This document shows positions 7,410-18,703 of a DNA stretch of 64,000 bases, in pieces; positions within the stretch are counted from its first letter, which is position 1; each line of letters starts with the position of its first letter. The stretch comes from Nitrospirales bacterium (lineage in GTDB: Bacteria > Nitrospirota > Nitrospiria > Nitrospirales > UBA8639): assembly GCA_021604005.1 (NCBI GenBank), contig BQIV01000014.1, positions 1-64,000 on the forward strand, in the 5' to 3' direction. The position numbers were made by a program, and so were the translations under genes. Below the pieces are notes generated by a model, which was not told the origin of the DNA, ran no database searches, and saw nothing but the letters and a program-made list of their open reading frames with translations.

Positions 7410-10400
7410 TCAAGTATGCAATGAGGGACGTTGGGTCTCCAAGAAGGCCTGGTCAAGATGCTCCAATTCAGACTTGAGCGCAGCGACATCCGCTTTGGCC
7501 GTTTCGAGACTATTCGCCTGACATTGCCGTTCAAGATCGACGGCTATGTCAGCAAGTCGATGAGCGCCCATGTTTCGAGAAATACCTTTCAGACCATGTG
7601 CAGCCTCTGCTAACGCACAGGCATTGCCTTGCTCCACAGCTTGCTCGACTTGCTGTACACAGGCCATGGCATCTTCCGCAAATTGCTGAACCATTTGAGC
7701 CACAAACGCATCGCCTCCCATGCTCCGGTATTCTTCCAGCACGGCAAGGTCAAGAGACGCAACCTGTGAAGTGTCACACGCCCCGAAGTCGGTATAATCA
7801 CAGGTTTCCGGTTCTTCTTGTGCACTCGTGTTCGTCGATTCTTCACATGCTTCGGCAGGCTGTTCTGTAGGACGATCTGCCTGATCAAGGTCTGTCGCAT
7901 GATCCTCCAGCCATTCATCGCGCATGCCAGGTAGTGAGTCATGCGGAATGGCCGACAAGGTATCTGACGGACCTTGAGTCAATCCTGTTTCATCATCTGC
8001 TACAGGCATCACAGTGGCAACGTCTCCTTCTACTTCACTCTGTATGTCTGCGAACGACGCATCGTCATGTTCCGGAAGCCACTTTTGGACCATGTCCGCC
8101 AATTGCTGAGGGCTCACAGGTTTTGTAATATAATCATCCATTCCCGCAGATAAACAGGCCTCTCGATCACCCTGCATGGCATTGGCCGTCATCGCAATAA
8201 TCGGCACGCGGCGCGTGCCCTGGCGTTCGTCACTCGTCGCTCGTCGCTCGTCGGACATGTCGCACTTCTCATGTGACGCTTCACGGCCACGAATTTCTTT
8301 CGTGGCTTCATACCCATCCATTTCAGGCATATGACAATCCATCAAGACAAGGTCGTACGAGATACGACTACAGGCTTCCACAGCCTCCAGACCATTGGCC
8401 ACCACATCGGCCCGGTATCCCAAACGTTCAAGCATTAACACGGCCAATTCCTGATTCACTCGATGATCATCGGCGACGAGAATACGTTCGTCTTTATGCC
8501 GTTGGGGTGCGTTGGGGGTCGGACTGCTAGCGACAGCCTGAGAAGTTGCGGCCGTGGCGTCGTCCGCCCCTCTCACAAGCAGGGTTAACTCTTCGAAAAG
8601 CTGATGTTTTCGAATGGGTTTGGTGAGGTAGGCGCCAAACCCGGCCTCCTGCGCACTCGCGCCGTCTCTCCGGTCTCCAACCGACGACAGCAACAACAGT
8701 TTGAGGTCAGACAGATGCGGGTCTTCCCTCATCAATCGTGCCAGAGCGACCCCATCCATTTCCGGCATATGACCGTCCACAATACAGACGTCAAAGGGCT
8801 TCCCCTGAGTCGTTGCTCCACGCAGCATCGCCAACCCTTCGGTGGGAGTCGACGCCACGGCACAATCCATTCCCCAGTCCTGTGCATAACGCATCAACAA
8901 ATACCGATTCGTACTATTGTCATTCACACAACATAGCCGAATGCCTTCAAGTGTCTTCAGGGGCACGTCCGCCGGTTGTCCAGCTTGCTTTGCCAATCGA
9001 AGAGTAAACCAAAAGACACTGCCTCCACCGATGCGACTCGTGACTCCAATCTCTCCCTCCATCAACTCGACCAATTGCTTACATATGGCAAGACCCAGCC
9101 CCGTGCCGCCGTATTTTCGAGTCGTCGAACTGTCAGCTTGACTAAACGATTGAAACAGTTTGTCTTGGGCCTCGGGCTTAATCCCGACTCCCGTATCGGA
9201 AACATGGACACGGATCACCACATGATCATCCGACTCATCTTCCCGAAGAACTTGCACTCCAATTTCACCAGATTCCGTAAACTTAATGGCATTGCCAACT
9301 AAATTAAGAAGAATTTGACGGATGCGACCGGGGTCCCCGCGCACCCCATTCGGGACATCCTCAAACACCAACCCCGTCAACTCCAACCCTTTACTGGCGG
9401 CCCGTTCCGCCATCAATTCAAGGCTTTCTTCCAGAGCTGTCTGCAGGTCGAAATCAATCACCTCCAGTTCTAATTTTCCGGCTTCGATTTTCGAGAAATC
9501 CAGGATATCGTTAATAATTGTCAAGAGCGCATCGGAGGAATTCCTCACGGTCTCCGCATAATAGCGCTGATGATGCGTGAGCTCCGTCTCCAGCAATAAT
9601 CCCGTCATCCCGATCACACCATTCATCGGTGTCCGGATTTCATGGCTCATCGTCGCGAGAAATTCCGATTTGGCTCGGGCGGCATCCAGCGCCTGATCCC
9701 GCGATGCAGCAAGTTGCAGGTTCTTGACTTCCAAATCCAGTGCCGTTTCCCGTAAGCGTTCTTCAATTCGCTCTCGTTCATAATTTTCCATCCGCAGGCG
9801 ATCATTGGCCCGAGACAGCTCCTCCGTCCGGTGAGATACCAACACTTCTAATTGCTCTTGATGTTGAGCCAATTGTCGATCACGTTCTTGAATCTGACTC
9901 AACATGGCATTAAATCCATCGATGAGCGTACCCACTTCATCATGTGTATGGCGCTGTACACGTAAGGAATAATCTTTCTGCTCCGATATTCGACGAGAGA
10001 CTCGTGTAAGTTCCAACAGCGGATCGGAAATCATCCGCTGAATTCTAGTCGACAATAAAAACGACACAAGGCCGGAGACGACAAACACCAGGAGGGTAAT
10101 TCCAATAATTTCTCGCAACCGTGTCCCAAGCATACTAAGGCTGAGTCGAAGGTAGATATTTCCCAGTCGTTCGCCATTGAGCGTAATATCTCGAATAATC
10201 GACACGGAATCTAAGGAAAATGTACTACTCTGTGTTCCGGCAGCTTTCAAGGTCAAAGGACCATGGCCTCCCAAATCATACTGCGCCAATACCGATCCGT
10301 TCCGTTGAAAAATAATGGCCTGTGTAATATCGGGATGAAAACGGAGGCCACTCAATATTTCCTCTGCGGCCTCGGCATCCTGAAATGCCAAGGCCGCAGT

Positions 10401-10601
10401 ACTATTGGCCCCCAGCACATTGGCATGAATGGCTAGCTCCCGGACCGACGCCTGGCGCAACAGATACAAATCATTCAGAATCAAAATCCCATACGATGAA
10501 AGCAACGCAATCCCCGTCGTTGCCAACAACATACAGAGAAGCTTCACCTTCAGGGAGGCTTTATTAAAGCGTTCACGTATGATATGAAACGGTCCGTTCA
10601 T
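7410..10601 (-). CDS. Membrane hybrid histidine kinase (CHASE8-like sensor, HAMP, HisKA, HATPase, 2 REC, HPt)
   Basis: A 1063-residue BarA-type phosphorelay kinase. TM1 at 20-42 and TM2 at 165-183 flank a periplasmic segment of CHASE8 type. HAMP (184-237), a coiled coil, HisKA with H320 in [11 protein letters not shown], and HATPase_c with GTGLGLAI follow. REC1 (554-678, acceptor D609) has Asn-Asp (CCVND) where an acidic pair is usual, so metal binding may be weak. REC2 (706-843, acceptor D755) is intact but carries an extra peptide at about 775-796 encoded by intergenic-type repeats. An acidic linker leads to HPt with H1002 in AAHGLKG. It overlaps the YfiR-like gene by ATGA, so the two are co-translated; a TonB receptor precedes them. 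Confidence 0.95.
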   Translation of the reverse strand: MNGPFHIIRERFNKASLKVKLLCMLLATTGIALLSSYGILILNDLYLLRQASVRELAIHANVLGANSTAALAFQDAEAAEEILSGLRFHPDITQAIIFQRNGSVLAQYDLGGHGPLTLKAAGTQSSTFSLDSVSIIRDITLNGERLGNIYLRLSLSMLGTRLREIIGITLLVFVVSGLVSFLLSTRIQRMISDPLLELTRVSRRISEQKDYSLRVQRHTHDEVGTLIDGFNAMLSQIQERDRQLAQHQEQLEVLVSHRTEELSRANDRLRMENYERERIEERLRETALDLEVKNLQLAASRDQALDAARAKSEFLATMSHEIRTPMNGVIGMTGLLLETELTHHQRYYAETVRNSSDALLTIINDILDFSKIEAGKLELEVIDFDLQTALEESLELMAERAASKGLELTGLVFEDVPNGVRGDPGRIRQILLNLVGNAIKFTESGEIGVQVLREDESDDHVVIRVHVSDTGVGIKPEAQDKLFQSFSQADSSTTRKYGGTGLGLAICKQLVELMEGEIGVTSRIGGGSVFWFTLRLAKQAGQPADVPLKTLEGIRLCCVNDNSTNRYLLMRYAQDWGMDCAVASTPTEGLAMLRGATTQGKPFDVCIVDGHMPEMDGVALARLMREDPHLSDLKLLLLSSVGDRRDGASAQEAGFGAYLTKPIRKHQLFEELTLLVRGADDATAATSQAVASSPTPNAPQRHKDERILVADDHRVNQELAVLMLERLGYRADVVANGLEAVEACSRISYDLVLMDCHMPEMDGYEATKEIRGREASHEKCDMSDERRATSDERQGTRRVPIIAMTANAMQGDREACLSAGMDDYITKPVSPQQLADMVQKWLPEHDDASFADIQSEVEGDVATVMPVADDETGLTQGPSDTLSAIPHDSLPGMRDEWLEDHATDLDQADRPTEQPAEACEESTNTSAQEEPETCDYTDFGACDTSQVASLDLAVLEEYRSMGGDAFVAQMVQQFAEDAMACVQQVEQAVEQGNACALAEAAHGLKGISRNMGAHRLADIAVDLERQCQANSLETAKADVAALKSELEHLDQAFLETQRPSLHT
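8215..8285. repeat. Heptamer-type repeat inside a receiver-domain coding region
   Basis: CGTTCGTCACTCGTCGCTCGTCG, followed by CGCTTCACG, are words of the intergenic heptanucleotide family found between 23700 and 62935. Here they are in frame in the kinase and encode [14 protein letters not shown] in the alpha3-beta4 loop of REC2. Confidence 0.75.
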
Positions 10602-11188
10602 TTCGATTTAACCCTTGCGAGGCGGAGTAACTTCGAGCTCAAGCGAATCTGCTTCCGTTTCAATGCATTCGGATTGATTGCAAAGCGAATATTCTTCTCA
10701 ACACGATAGAACTGGATCATACCGCCCTGCTCGAGAAAATCATCCGCCTCACCCACGGTCAAGGCCTGGCTACGTTGCAGCGCCCGCCGGACGTCCGGTC
10801 GCGTAGCGTCAATCTCACGATTCAGAAATATGACATGACATGAATGACTCGTCGATGCCGAAACACGAGGCTGAATGCGAAACCGACGCGCATGCAACAT
10901 TTTTCCCATGAACGTCCCGACCAAATACTCCGCAAACGGATCATCTCCATACACACAGATACGAATCCGCATATCCGGACCGGTAAAGACATGCTCCGGC
11001 CATTCAGTAAATTGCACAAAATGATACAAAAACGCCGCTTTTACCTGATACTCCCTAGGAGAATCGGCAAAGGCCCCGCCAGAGAACACGACACTCCCCA
11101 TCACCACTGCAAGCAACACGGTACAGAAGGAATTGACGCACCTTGACGGCAAACGATGACGGATCATTGTGTCACATCGGGAGTTCAT
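10598..11188 (-). CDS. YfiR-like periplasmic protein (DUF4154)
   Basis: A 196-residue exported protein. A hydrophobic signal (about residues 20-42, ending AFADS) is followed by [18 protein letters not shown], the hallmark of the YfiR/DUF4154 family, then [15 protein letters not shown] and a conserved C-terminal half with [23 protein letters not shown]. In other bacteria YfiR is a periplasmic regulator that restrains a diguanylate cyclase. Here it is translationally coupled (4-bp overlap) to a membrane hybrid kinase and follows a TonB-dependent receptor, so it probably relays a periplasmic signal to that kinase. An internal Met at residue 8 is an alternative start. Confidence 0.88.
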   Translation of the reverse strand: MNSRCDTMIRHRLPSRCVNSFCTVLLAVVMGSVVFSGGAFADSPREYQVKAAFLYHFVQFTEWPEHVFTGPDMRIRICVYGDDPFAEYLVGTFMGKMLHARRFRIQPRVSASTSHSCHVIFLNREIDATRPDVRRALQRSQALTVGEADDFLEQGGMIQFYRVEKNIRFAINPNALKRKQIRLSSKLLRLARVKSK

Positions 11189-11280
11189 CGATACGGCATT
11201 TCTGGGTTACAGAACACGAACGTCCACGCACACACAGATCATTCACACACGGCCCCTAGTCGCTTCCATGCCGGATCATG

Positions 11281-13248
11281 TTAAAAATTCCATACCATCT
11301 TCCCATAGATACTTCGTTGAACTTCGTTCGCTTGCGTTTGCAAAAAACTCGGCACCATTTCCGGATGATGCGTATCAAGAAGGTTGAGGCCCGCAATCGA
11401 CAATTCGAGTGATTCCCATGGTCTCCAACCTAACCGGACATCAAGTTCCCAATATCCGGGGACGGACAGGCTTGGCAGTCCATCAACGAATCGCAACCAG
11501 GAGTCCAACTCGACGTTATGAGGTAAACTCAGCAGCGAACGAAGTGACGCTTGATGGTGAGGACTCCCCTGTTCGTCACGGTCAGGGAATCCGAACGCTC
11601 CACGCTCGGTCTCGACATCAATATTCAAATATGTATACGCACCACGGATCTGCCAGGATTCGAGAATTTGAAGATTGCTCGCCACTTCGACCCCATGCGT
11701 TCGCGCTTCCTTATTATTGGAAAACTGGAATGTCGGCAATGGTGACAACGCAATGCGTTTCGAATCGATCAGGTTGTCATAGAGATTGTAAAACGCGATC
11801 ACATCAATAGAGAGTTCAGAGATAGGCGTCAAGCGATACCCGGCTTCAAATGCGATAAGACTCTCAGGGCCTAATCGTCGATTGCCCATTAACCTGACTG
11901 GCACTGTCAGTGCAGGCGGATTAGGCGGTTGCACAATTGCCCCATTGTCGGCCGCACGAGACGGCAGTCTCACCGCCCGAGACGCGGCAAGCCACCAGGC
12001 ATGTTGAGGCACGGGTTGCCAAAGAACTCTGCCGCTCGGCTGGACTTCGAATCCGGTGAAATCATTGTGTGAAATTTTACTCCCAACGGTAAGTGTGGCC
12101 TCATCATCAAACAGACGTATCTCATCTTGAATGAATCCGTTGAGGACTCGAAACGATTTCGATCGAGGTGCCGGGGCTATGGTGAAACTCGTTCGAAAAT
12201 CATCAAACCACTGTCGATAGCCTATCCCCCAAACAACGTCTTGATTCAAGGGCAGCGCGACCCGATGCTGGAGCTCGAAGTCCACGGTATCGATGGTCAT
12301 CTCGACAACGGTTTCTTTTCGATAGAAACGGTCATAAAAAAACTGAAACGACAGGTCGGAACCTTCTGAAATCCGGCGATCCCATTTGAGAAGAATATGC
12401 CCGCCTCGCATCTCGACGTCTTCGTCCACCGACCGAGCAAACGCAGGAGCCGTAAGTGTCGGCAGCCTCACTCGTTGCCCAACATCACCGCTATACAGAC
12501 CGCCCTCGGTCATCAATGTATTGTGCGCATCGATATCCCAATCGCTCCGAAAGCCCCCCCGGAGGATACGGCCATCATCATGTGCACCGGCTTGATTAAA
12601 TTCAGTGCTCTCATGTAACGATTTCACAAATAACCGATAGGACAGATCATCACCGACCTTGCCCCCGTACCGAGCCCCCACAATAGCTTCCTCAGAACCA
12701 CCCAGCCCACTCACCAATCCGCCTTGCGTCCGCTGCGTATGCTTCGTGATGATATTGATGACCCCATTGACGGCGTTCACTCCCCACAACGTCCCACCAG
12801 GACCACGAATGACTTCAATACGTTCAATGTCCTCCAGCAGAGTATCGGTAGTCTCCCAAATCGTTCCAGCAAAAAAGGAGTTATACACATTACGGCCATC
12901 GAGCAACACCAGCATTTTATTGCTGAACCGGCTATTAAATCCTCTTGCTGAGATAGCCCATTTGTTATTATCCAGTCGAGCCACATGCAGACCCGGAACC
13001 ATTCGCAACGCTTCAGGGATACTTGTCACCCCAGACCGTCGAATGTCATCCTGTGTAATCACGAAAATCGCCGCCGCCGACCCAGAGAGTTTTTGTTTCT
13101 TCTTCGACACCGACGTGACCTCGACATTCATGAGTTCTTCCAAACTCAAGTGCGTGAGATCATTCGGAGCCGGCAGGCTATCCGCTCCCCACACACGTAC
13201 AGGCAATAGGGCCAACACAGCCACGACAAGGAGCACCCCCTGACGCAT
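11281..13248 (-). CDS. TonB-dependent outer membrane receptor
   Basis: About 655 residues. A Sec signal (ending RVWGADS) precedes a plug domain with typical motifs: VTSVSKKKQ, ALRMVPGLHVARLDNNKWAISARGFN, VLLDGRNVY, IERIEVIRGPGGTLWGVNAVNGVINIITK. The C-terminal beta-barrel ends in an aromatic residue (KMVWNF), as outer membrane barrels do. GGAGG precedes the ATG at 13248. It imports an unknown ligand with TonB energy. Because it is followed by a YfiR-like protein and a hybrid kinase in the same direction, it may have a sensory role as well as transport. No specificity can be read. Confidence 0.93.
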   Translation of the reverse strand: MRQGVLLVVAVLALLPVRVWGADSLPAPNDLTHLSLEELMNVEVTSVSKKKQKLSGSAAAIFVITQDDIRRSGVTSIPEALRMVPGLHVARLDNNKWAISARGFNSRFSNKMLVLLDGRNVYNSFFAGTIWETTDTLLEDIERIEVIRGPGGTLWGVNAVNGVINIITKHTQRTQGGLVSGLGGSEEAIVGARYGGKVGDDLSYRLFVKSLHESTEFNQAGAHDDGRILRGGFRSDWDIDAHNTLMTEGGLYSGDVGQRVRLPTLTAPAFARSVDEDVEMRGGHILLKWDRRISEGSDLSFQFFYDRFYRKETVVEMTIDTVDFELQHRVALPLNQDVVWGIGYRQWFDDFRTSFTIAPAPRSKSFRVLNGFIQDEIRLFDDEATLTVGSKISHNDFTGFEVQPSGRVLWQPVPQHAWWLAASRAVRLPSRAADNGAIVQPPNPPALTVPVRLMGNRRLGPESLIAFEAGYRLTPISELSIDVIAFYNLYDNLIDSKRIALSPLPTFQFSNNKEARTHGVEVASNLQILESWQIRGAYTYLNIDVETERGAFGFPDRDEQGSPHHQASLRSLLSLPHNVELDSWLRFVDGLPSLSVPGYWELDVRLGWRPWESLELSIAGLNLLDTHHPEMVPSFLQTQANEVQRSIYGKMVWNF

Positions 13249-13330
13249 CACTTGGACCTCCAGTCATACACACACCAATGACACGTAGAACGTGTCTGTC
13301 GACATGTCGTCATTCGATTCATTTTCACTT

Positions 13331-13420
13331 GAACACCTATAATCAAAACACCATCAACTATCTGAGACCAGCGTCGGTTGCCTTTCAAGAGTCCTTTCAC
13401 ACACACCTACCGTGTTCAAG
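13331..13420. repeat. 90-bp dispersed repeat, copy B
   Basis: Begins GAACACCTATAATCAAAACA and ends CACCTACCGTGTTCAAG. It is followed directly by copy C, so the repeats are in tandem here. It aligns with copy A at 5628-5717. Confidence 0.75.
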
Positions 13421-13502
13421 AACACCTATCATCTGAAAGAACATCATCAACTGCCTGAGCTCAGAGTAGGTTGCCTTCCAGAAGCAATCCGTCGCACACC
13501 TA
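13420..13502. repeat. 90-bp dispersed repeat, copy C (interrupted by the MITE)
   Basis: Begins GAACACCTATCATCTGAAAG and runs to CGCACACCTA. Its expected last 11 bases, CCGTGTTCAAG, lie at 13851-13861, on the other side of the MITE at 13503-13848. Comparison with uninterrupted copy B (CACACCTACCGTGTTCAAG) shows that the MITE entered this repeat at a TA dinucleotide. Confidence 0.75.
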
Positions 13503-13848
13503 TAGTTTTTTAACTTTTCATGAAGACCTATTCATCTGGGAAGTCCTGGTGTCAGAAGAGCTTTTGCTCAAGAACATTACTCATTCCCTTATTCGTATGC
13601 ATTTCTTATGGTCCTAGGCATTTGCATTCTGCCGGGGTTCGTCCCAGCAGCCGAAACCCTTTTGTTTCGGCAAAAGGACCCAAAACCATTGACGCCCAGG
13701 CCAGGCTCATCGGATGAGCTGAACCCCGGTTAGTGGGGCGGGCTAACTCGCTGCGCTCAAACAAGCCCGCCCAGTATGAGAGGCGTTCACTCAGCAGACT
13801 GGCCTGCAGGCGTCAGGTCATATATATTGAGAAAAAGTTAAAATACAA
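13503..13848. mobile_element. 346-bp MITE with TA target duplication (empty IS110 target)
   Basis: The ends are imperfect inverted repeats: left TAGTTTTTTAACTTTTC, and right (complement) TTGTATTTTAACTTTTTC. TA flanks both sides, and removal restores an intact 90-bp repeat. TA duplication suggests mobilisation by an IS630/Tc1-type transposase. There is no coding capacity. A 9-bp stem (GGGCGGGCT 13736-13744, AGCCCGCCC 13764-13772) encloses a 19-nt loop. In the second copy of this MITE (51675-53068) an IS110 element sits in that loop; here the loop is intact. Confidence 0.75.
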
Positions 13849-14225
13849 TACCGTGTTCAAGCACACATCCCATCAACATGAATACCCGTCAATTTTTCAT
13901 TGTCACGGAATATTTCAGCACCACCATGTCACACACACGCACACAGTGAGATCCTCCCTTCTCTCACACATGCAGGGTTTCTCATTATTGCTATCGGTTG
14001 AGACCCGATGTATCTGAATGATCAGAATAAAAATAGTTGTCTATGCAGCCAGAAGTACGGAAGTTGGAGGGAGGAGAAAGAGTGGCATGTCAATTCGATT
14101 CAACTCGACTCAGCTCAAAAAGATGACGAGACGGCGTCTCATTTCGAACCTGTTTCACACGAGAGACATGATCGACAATAAGCCATCAGCTAGTCAACCT
14201 AGGCTTTTGACATTTCTGTTATAGC

Positions 14226-14380
14226 GGTGACAGTTATACCGAAACGATACAACACCATCTTGCACAAGGGCACCTTCCAATACGTGAGAGAACACGTCCA
14301 GGTTTGTCAGGCAATCCAAGCGGGTATAACCTTCCGGTATTTGGTGTTGGGGCTACCACGTTGAAAGTCCTTAGGACTTA
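14226..14380. repeat. 155-bp dispersed repeat (copy 1) with a conserved open frame
   Basis: The complement aligns closely with 53096-53245, sharing ACTTTCAACG, CGGAAGGTTATACCCGCTTG, CTCACGTATTGGA and TGTATCGTTTCGGTATAACTG. In the plus frame it reads SYTETIQHHLAQ, then PIRER, NPSGYNLP and LKV, then a stop. The same frame is open in the other copy, yet no start codon precedes it here. It may be a decayed gene end or a structured element. Confidence 0.65.
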
Positions 14381-14464
14381 ACTGAGACATATTTGGATTC
14401 GCGATAACAGACAACACAGGGCGTACCCTGTGTTTGCGACAACATGAACATATGGAACGGCACG

Positions 14465-17400
14465 TTACTTCTGCGCCCGTAAGGCCTCCTGCGCCTGGAC
14501 AAACTCAGCTTGGAGGTCCGGCACAAAAGGCTGCGGCTCACAGACCGCTCCTTCCTTCCCAATGCCTTCCGCATGTGCGGCCAACGCCATGAGACGTTTC
14601 ACGCCTAAATTGGCACAAATGCCTTTTAAGCCATGCGCGGCTTCGATCAGCTCGCTCGCATTCTGCGCCTCAACCGCCCGGATAACAGCCTCCACACAGG
14701 CCGTCGCATCCAATACAAACTGGTCGGCCATCTGGCTCACAAGGCTGGCCCCTCCCAACTCCAACAATTCAGCCATCACGGCGGCATCGACAACCGGTAC
14801 GTCCGGCTCAAGTAACGGCTGAACACCCTGAGTACCGACAGACGGTGCTGGAGCAGTCTCCTTCGTGCACACAGACTGTTTGCTACGTTCTGGCTGCGTT
14901 GCCTCGTGCGGAACTACCGACTCGTCGTGTTTCATCATATCCTCCTCAATTTCTAATCCCTGTGGGTGAACAGCGGTCTCCTGACCCGGAACAAGATCCT
15001 CCCCCTTTTCACTATCTGAGACTTCCTGTCCCACTTGACTCTGGATATGGCCTTCCGACTCTTTGGGTAACCATCGATTCAATGCATCGGCGACGAGTTC
15101 CGGTTTAATCGGTTTGGCAATGTAGTCATCCATCCCTGCCGCCAAGCATTTTTCCCGATCCCCTTGCATCGCGTTGGCCGTCATCGCAATAATGGGCACG
15201 CGACGCGTGTTGCGTCGCTCGTCGTTTGTTGCTCGTATCTCATTGGAGGCTTCACCCTTGGCGCTTGACGCTTCACGGCGACGAATTTCTTTCGTCGCTT
15301 GATAACCGTCCATTTCCGGCATTTGACAATCCATCAACACAAGATCATAAGGCTGTCGAATGACCGCATCGAGCGCTTCTTGCCCATTGGAGACCACATC
15401 GGCCCGGTGCCCCAAGCGTTCCACCATGAGAACGGCCAATTGTTGATTCACCCGATGATCATCGGCAACGAGGATTCGCGCACTTCGCTTCCGTGCCGCT
15501 TCCTTCAAGGTATAACTGGTAATTAATGACGATTCATCCATGACGTCGGGACTCTGAATCCGGCCTAACACCATCGCCAGGCAGGTCTTCAATTGTGCCT
15601 TCCGAATCGGCTTCGTCAGGTAGCCGGCAAAGCCGGCATGGCGCGCAGCCGTCGCATCCCCTCGACGTCCTAAAGACGTCAAGAGCACCAGAGGCATCGA
15701 CGCCAAGGTTAAATCCCTCTTAATGGTCCGCGCTAATTCCAATCCATCCATTTCAGGCATGAGCATATCCAAGATCGCCAGATCATAGGGCCGGCCTCGC
15801 TCAGCCGCTTGCCGCAAGATATCCAATCCCTCCGACGGCGTGGTCACCGTTGTCCCTTCGAGTCCCCAATCCACAAAATACTGAGCCACGAGCCGTCGAT
15901 TCGTGAGATGGTCATCCACATAGCACACCCGGAGCTGTTGAAGATTGACAGGTGTGACATCGACCACCGACGTGCTCGCCGGCTGTTTCGCCAAGCGAAT
16001 CGTAAACCAGAATGTGCTACCGGTGCCAAGCGTACTGTCGACACCAATCTCCCCGCCCATCTGTTCGATTAATTGCCGGCAAATCGCCAACCCTAAGCCG
16101 GTGCCACCATACTTTCTGGTCGTCGAACTATCAGCTTGCATAAAGGGTGCAAACAATTTGGCTTGCACCTCCGGGGAAATACCCACACCCGTATCCGCAA
16201 CCTCGGTTCGAAGCAATACAGACTCCGCCGTTTCTTCCAGACATTGAATCTGCACGGTCACTTCCCCTTGTTGCGTAAATTTAATGGCATTGGCCACAAG
16301 ATTCATCAACACTTGCCGCAGACGTCCGGGGTCGCCCCTCAACGCCGTGGGCACATGAGCCGAAACAAGGCCTACCAGTTCCAACTGCTTCTCTCCGGCT
16401 TGCCCTCCCAGCAATTCAAGGGTTTCTTCTAAGGCCGTACGCAGATCAAAATCGATAATTTCGATATCCAATTGCCCACTTTCGATTTTCGAAAAGTCTA
16501 GAATATCGTTGATAACCGTCAACAACGCTTCGCCCGAACTACGAACTGTTTCGGCATACTGCTGTTGCTCCACCGTCAATTCGGTCTCTAAGAGCAGCCC
16601 GGTCATGCCGATCACACCGTTCATCGGCGTACGGATTTCATGGCTCATCGTCGCAAGAAATTCGGATTTCGACCGGCTCCCATCCTCCGCCATCACTTTT
16701 GCCAATTTCAATTGATCTTCTGCTCGAGTACGTTCGATCACTCGTCCAAGTTGCGTGCCGATAATGGTCATGACTTCCAACAACCGAGGGTTCGGGGCTT
16801 CGATATGCTGTGAATAGAAAACCAAGACAGCGAACAACTGATTGCCGATCGAGACCGGAAAGGCAAATCCCCCCTTGACGCCTACAGTCTCTGCATCCTC
16901 TCCGTTCAGCATATTCGGTTCTTGAGTCACATCGGACATCCAAACGGCTCTGCGTGCGGCCAAGACCCGACCGGGCAACCCGACACCAGATGGAAACTGG
17001 ATGCGCGCGACGCATTGACGGAACACATTGAACTCCGGAGAATCAAAATGCCATATCGTGGTCGGAACAAGCGTCTCGTGAGACTCATCTTTCTGAATAT
17101 AAACATGTCCAATCGGCCACTGTGTATGCGAACAGACAAGAGCAAGAATTGCGTGAAAGGCTTCGTCAACCGAATGCGCTTCATTTGCAGATACAGCTGC
17201 ACGTTGGAGCAATTGGACCATGGCGGTTTCACGTCGCAAGGCTTCCTCTGCCTGTTGCCGCTCGGTAATATCCCGAATGAAGACATTGAACGTCCTGGTG
17301 CGATCGGCAGCATGCAAGGGAGATATGGTGAGTTCCAGAGGAAACGCACGGCCCTGTTTATCATATCCGGTAATTTCAACGCGCTTCCCGAAGAGAGCCC

Positions 17401-18250
17401 CCCCATGCTCGACATCAAGAAAGCGTGCATCACTCGCGTCATGTGCCTGATCATGTTGCAACGGGAGAATGGTATCGGAAAGCCGTCTCCCTAATATTTC
17501 ATCGCGAGTCCATCCAAAAATTATCTCCGCCTGAGGATTCCAATCCGTCACAAGACCATGGCTATCCATACCGACCACGGCATCCAAGGCCGTATCAATT
17601 ATTTGCCGATTTTTTGCCTCGCTGAGCATCAAAGCATGCGACAAACGTTCAACGGCTTTTCGTACAAGATAGATGGCCAGCAGGAGGACCAAGAGGCTAA
17701 TCATGACTTGCTTGACAATGGCCCGTACCATGGCCGACTGGTGGTTTCTCAGAGAAAGCTCTACGCGAATCCACCCAACACGCACATCCTTCGTTCGAAG
17801 CGGGTGGAAAACCGTCAGATATTTTCCCTGCTCACCTTCGTGTGTGATGGTCAAAGAGCCCTCACTTTGAACGAACGTCTCTTCACGTATCGGCGGGGAC
17901 ATGACGGTCTGTCCGATGTGTTCATGCTGATCTGATGCGACAATCCTATTGTTCCGATCGATCACATCAATCCCTAAAATTTCCTCATCGCGGGAGACGC
18001 GAGTCGCCAACGCCTCTTGAACCTCACGCACATTCTCTAAAACAGACGCCGCCCCAATAAGAGATAGCCCTTCCGCCAAAGCCAAACCCCGTTGCGTAGA
18101 TGCGTCTTGTAATTCTTGTTGTTGCTCAATGACTTGAAAGACTCCATACACCCCCATGAACAGGGCAATAATGGTCGAGAGAACAATCGTCAACCATTGT
18201 TCAGGATTCTTGACGATACATTCCTGGAGTCGAAACTTTGACACGTTCAT
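14465..18250 (-). CDS. Membrane hybrid histidine kinase (PAS, GAF, HisKA, HATPase, 2 REC, HPt)
   Basis: 1261 residues. TM1 (19-40) and TM2 (180-196) bracket a periplasmic sensor of about 140 residues. Then come PAS (208-335), GAF (355-505), HisKA with H537 ([11 protein letters not shown]), HATPase_c with [11 protein letters not shown]1 (775-893, D828 with VDD intact) and REC2 (925-1050, D974). A low-complexity acidic linker leads to HPt (1150-1240, H1206 in AAHGLKG). The alpha3-beta4 loop of REC2 is lengthened by an in-frame repeat-derived stretch ([15 protein letters not shown]). It is a complete phosphorelay in one chain; the output partner is not encoded beside it. Confidence 0.95.
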   Translation of the reverse strand: MNVSKFRLQECIVKNPEQWLTIVLSTIIALFMGVYGVFQVIEQQQELQDASTQRGLALAEGLSLIGAASVLENVREVQEALATRVSRDEEILGIDVIDRNNRIVASDQHEHIGQTVMSPPIREETFVQSEGSLTITHEGEQGKYLTVFHPLRTKDVRVGWIRVELSLRNHQSAMVRAIVKQVMISLLVLLLAIYLVRKAVERLSHALMLSEAKNRQIIDTALDAVVGMDSHGLVTDWNPQAEIIFGWTRDEILGRRLSDTILPLQHDQAHDASDARFLDVEHGGALFGKRVEITGYDKQGRAFPLELTISPLHAADRTRTFNVFIRDITERQQAEEALRRETAMVQLLQRAAVSANEAHSVDEAFHAILALVCSHTQWPIGHVYIQKDESHETLVPTTIWHFDSPEFNVFRQCVARIQFPSGVGLPGRVLAARRAVWMSDVTQEPNMLNGEDAETVGVKGGFAFPVSIGNQLFAVLVFYSQHIEAPNPRLLEVMTIIGTQLGRVIERTRAEDQLKLAKVMAEDGSRSKSEFLATMSHEIRTPMNGVIGMTGLLLETELTVEQQQYAETVRSSGEALLTVINDILDFSKIESGQLDIEIIDFDLRTALEETLELLGGQAGEKQLELVGLVSAHVPTALRGDPGRLRQVLMNLVANAIKFTQQGEVTVQIQCLEETAESVLLRTEVADTGVGISPEVQAKLFAPFMQADSSTTRKYGGTGLGLAICRQLIEQMGGEIGVDSTLGTGSTFWFTIRLAKQPASTSVVDVTPVNLQQLRVCYVDDHLTNRRLVAQYFVDWGLEGTTVTTPSEGLDILRQAAERGRPYDLAILDMLMPEMDGLELARTIKRDLTLASMPLVLLTSLGRRGDATAARHAGFAGYLTKPIRKAQLKTCLAMVLGRIQSPDVMDESSLITSYTLKEAARKRSARILVADDHRVNQQLAVLMVERLGHRADVVSNGQEALDAVIRQPYDLVLMDCQMPEMDGYQATKEIRRREASSAKGEASNEIRATNDERRNTRRVPIIAMTANAMQGDREKCLAAGMDDYIAKPIKPELVADALNRWLPKESEGHIQSQVGQEVSDSEKGEDLVPGQETAVHPQGLEIEEDMMKHDESVVPHEATQPERSKQSVCTKETAPAPSVGTQGVQPLLEPDVPVVDAAVMAELLELGGASLVSQMADQFVLDATACVEAVIRAVEAQNASELIEAAHGLKGICANLGVKRLMALAAHAEGIGKEGAVCEPQPFVPDLQAEFVQAQEALRAQK
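15195..15290. repeat. Heptamer-type repeat inside the second kinase receiver domain
   Basis: GTCGCTCGTCGTTTGTTGCTCG, then GCTTGACGCTTCACGGCGACG, belong to the intergenic repeat family and encode part of the REC2 alpha3-beta4 loop of the 1261-residue kinase. The location within the fold is the same as in the kinase at 7410-10601. Confidence 0.75.
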
Positions 18251-18703
18251 AGAGTCAACCTACCTCTGTTATTCAACACCAACGGTATGGCGAGGCGTCT
18301 CTGGCACTTGAACCTTTTGTATTTGGATACCACAATACCGGCTCCACATCCTGCGCTGATACCTATCGGGGAGTACACAGTGAATGGTGCATGGACAGAC
18401 TCGGATGCCCATTTGACGTACACCCCGCACGTTGTGTTTCGATATGCGAAATGTAGTCATGGATCCACATACCTGAACATACAAAATGTCGGCCTACCAT
18501 GATGTAATCTTGAGTCGCCAATTGGGAACAGCGTAGCGCAATGCGCGACATTAGAGCTAAAACGACACAATAGACGAGGAATGTGATGCAGACGGCCATG
18601 TGATTCATACAGTCCAATCCACCCAATTGTATCCACTCGCTCGATACGGCCTTATGGATTGGCGGCAGAAATGAATCGCTTCGCGGGGAACGCACCCCAC
18701 GTG
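18251..18703. other. Intergenic region, nothing recognised
   Basis: 453 bp between two hybrid kinases, both leftward. Two overlapping opposing frames (18269-18695) lack start signals and family resemblance. I see no RNA gene or repeat. Confidence 0.4.

Larger units (their letters stand above)
13252..14464. other. Gene-free islet of nested repeats
   Basis: 1.2 kb between the TonB receptor and a hybrid kinase, both leftward. It contains two tandem copies of a 90-bp repeat, a 346-bp MITE inserted in the second copy, and a 155-bp repeat that recurs at 53096-53245. The many short open frames here do not align with a gene start and I reject them. Confidence 0.7.

Noticed and set aside
13520-14224. 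Several rightward frames in the repeat islet
   Set aside because: They cross the MITE and the 90-bp repeats, have no start signals and are not conserved in the second copy of the repeats.
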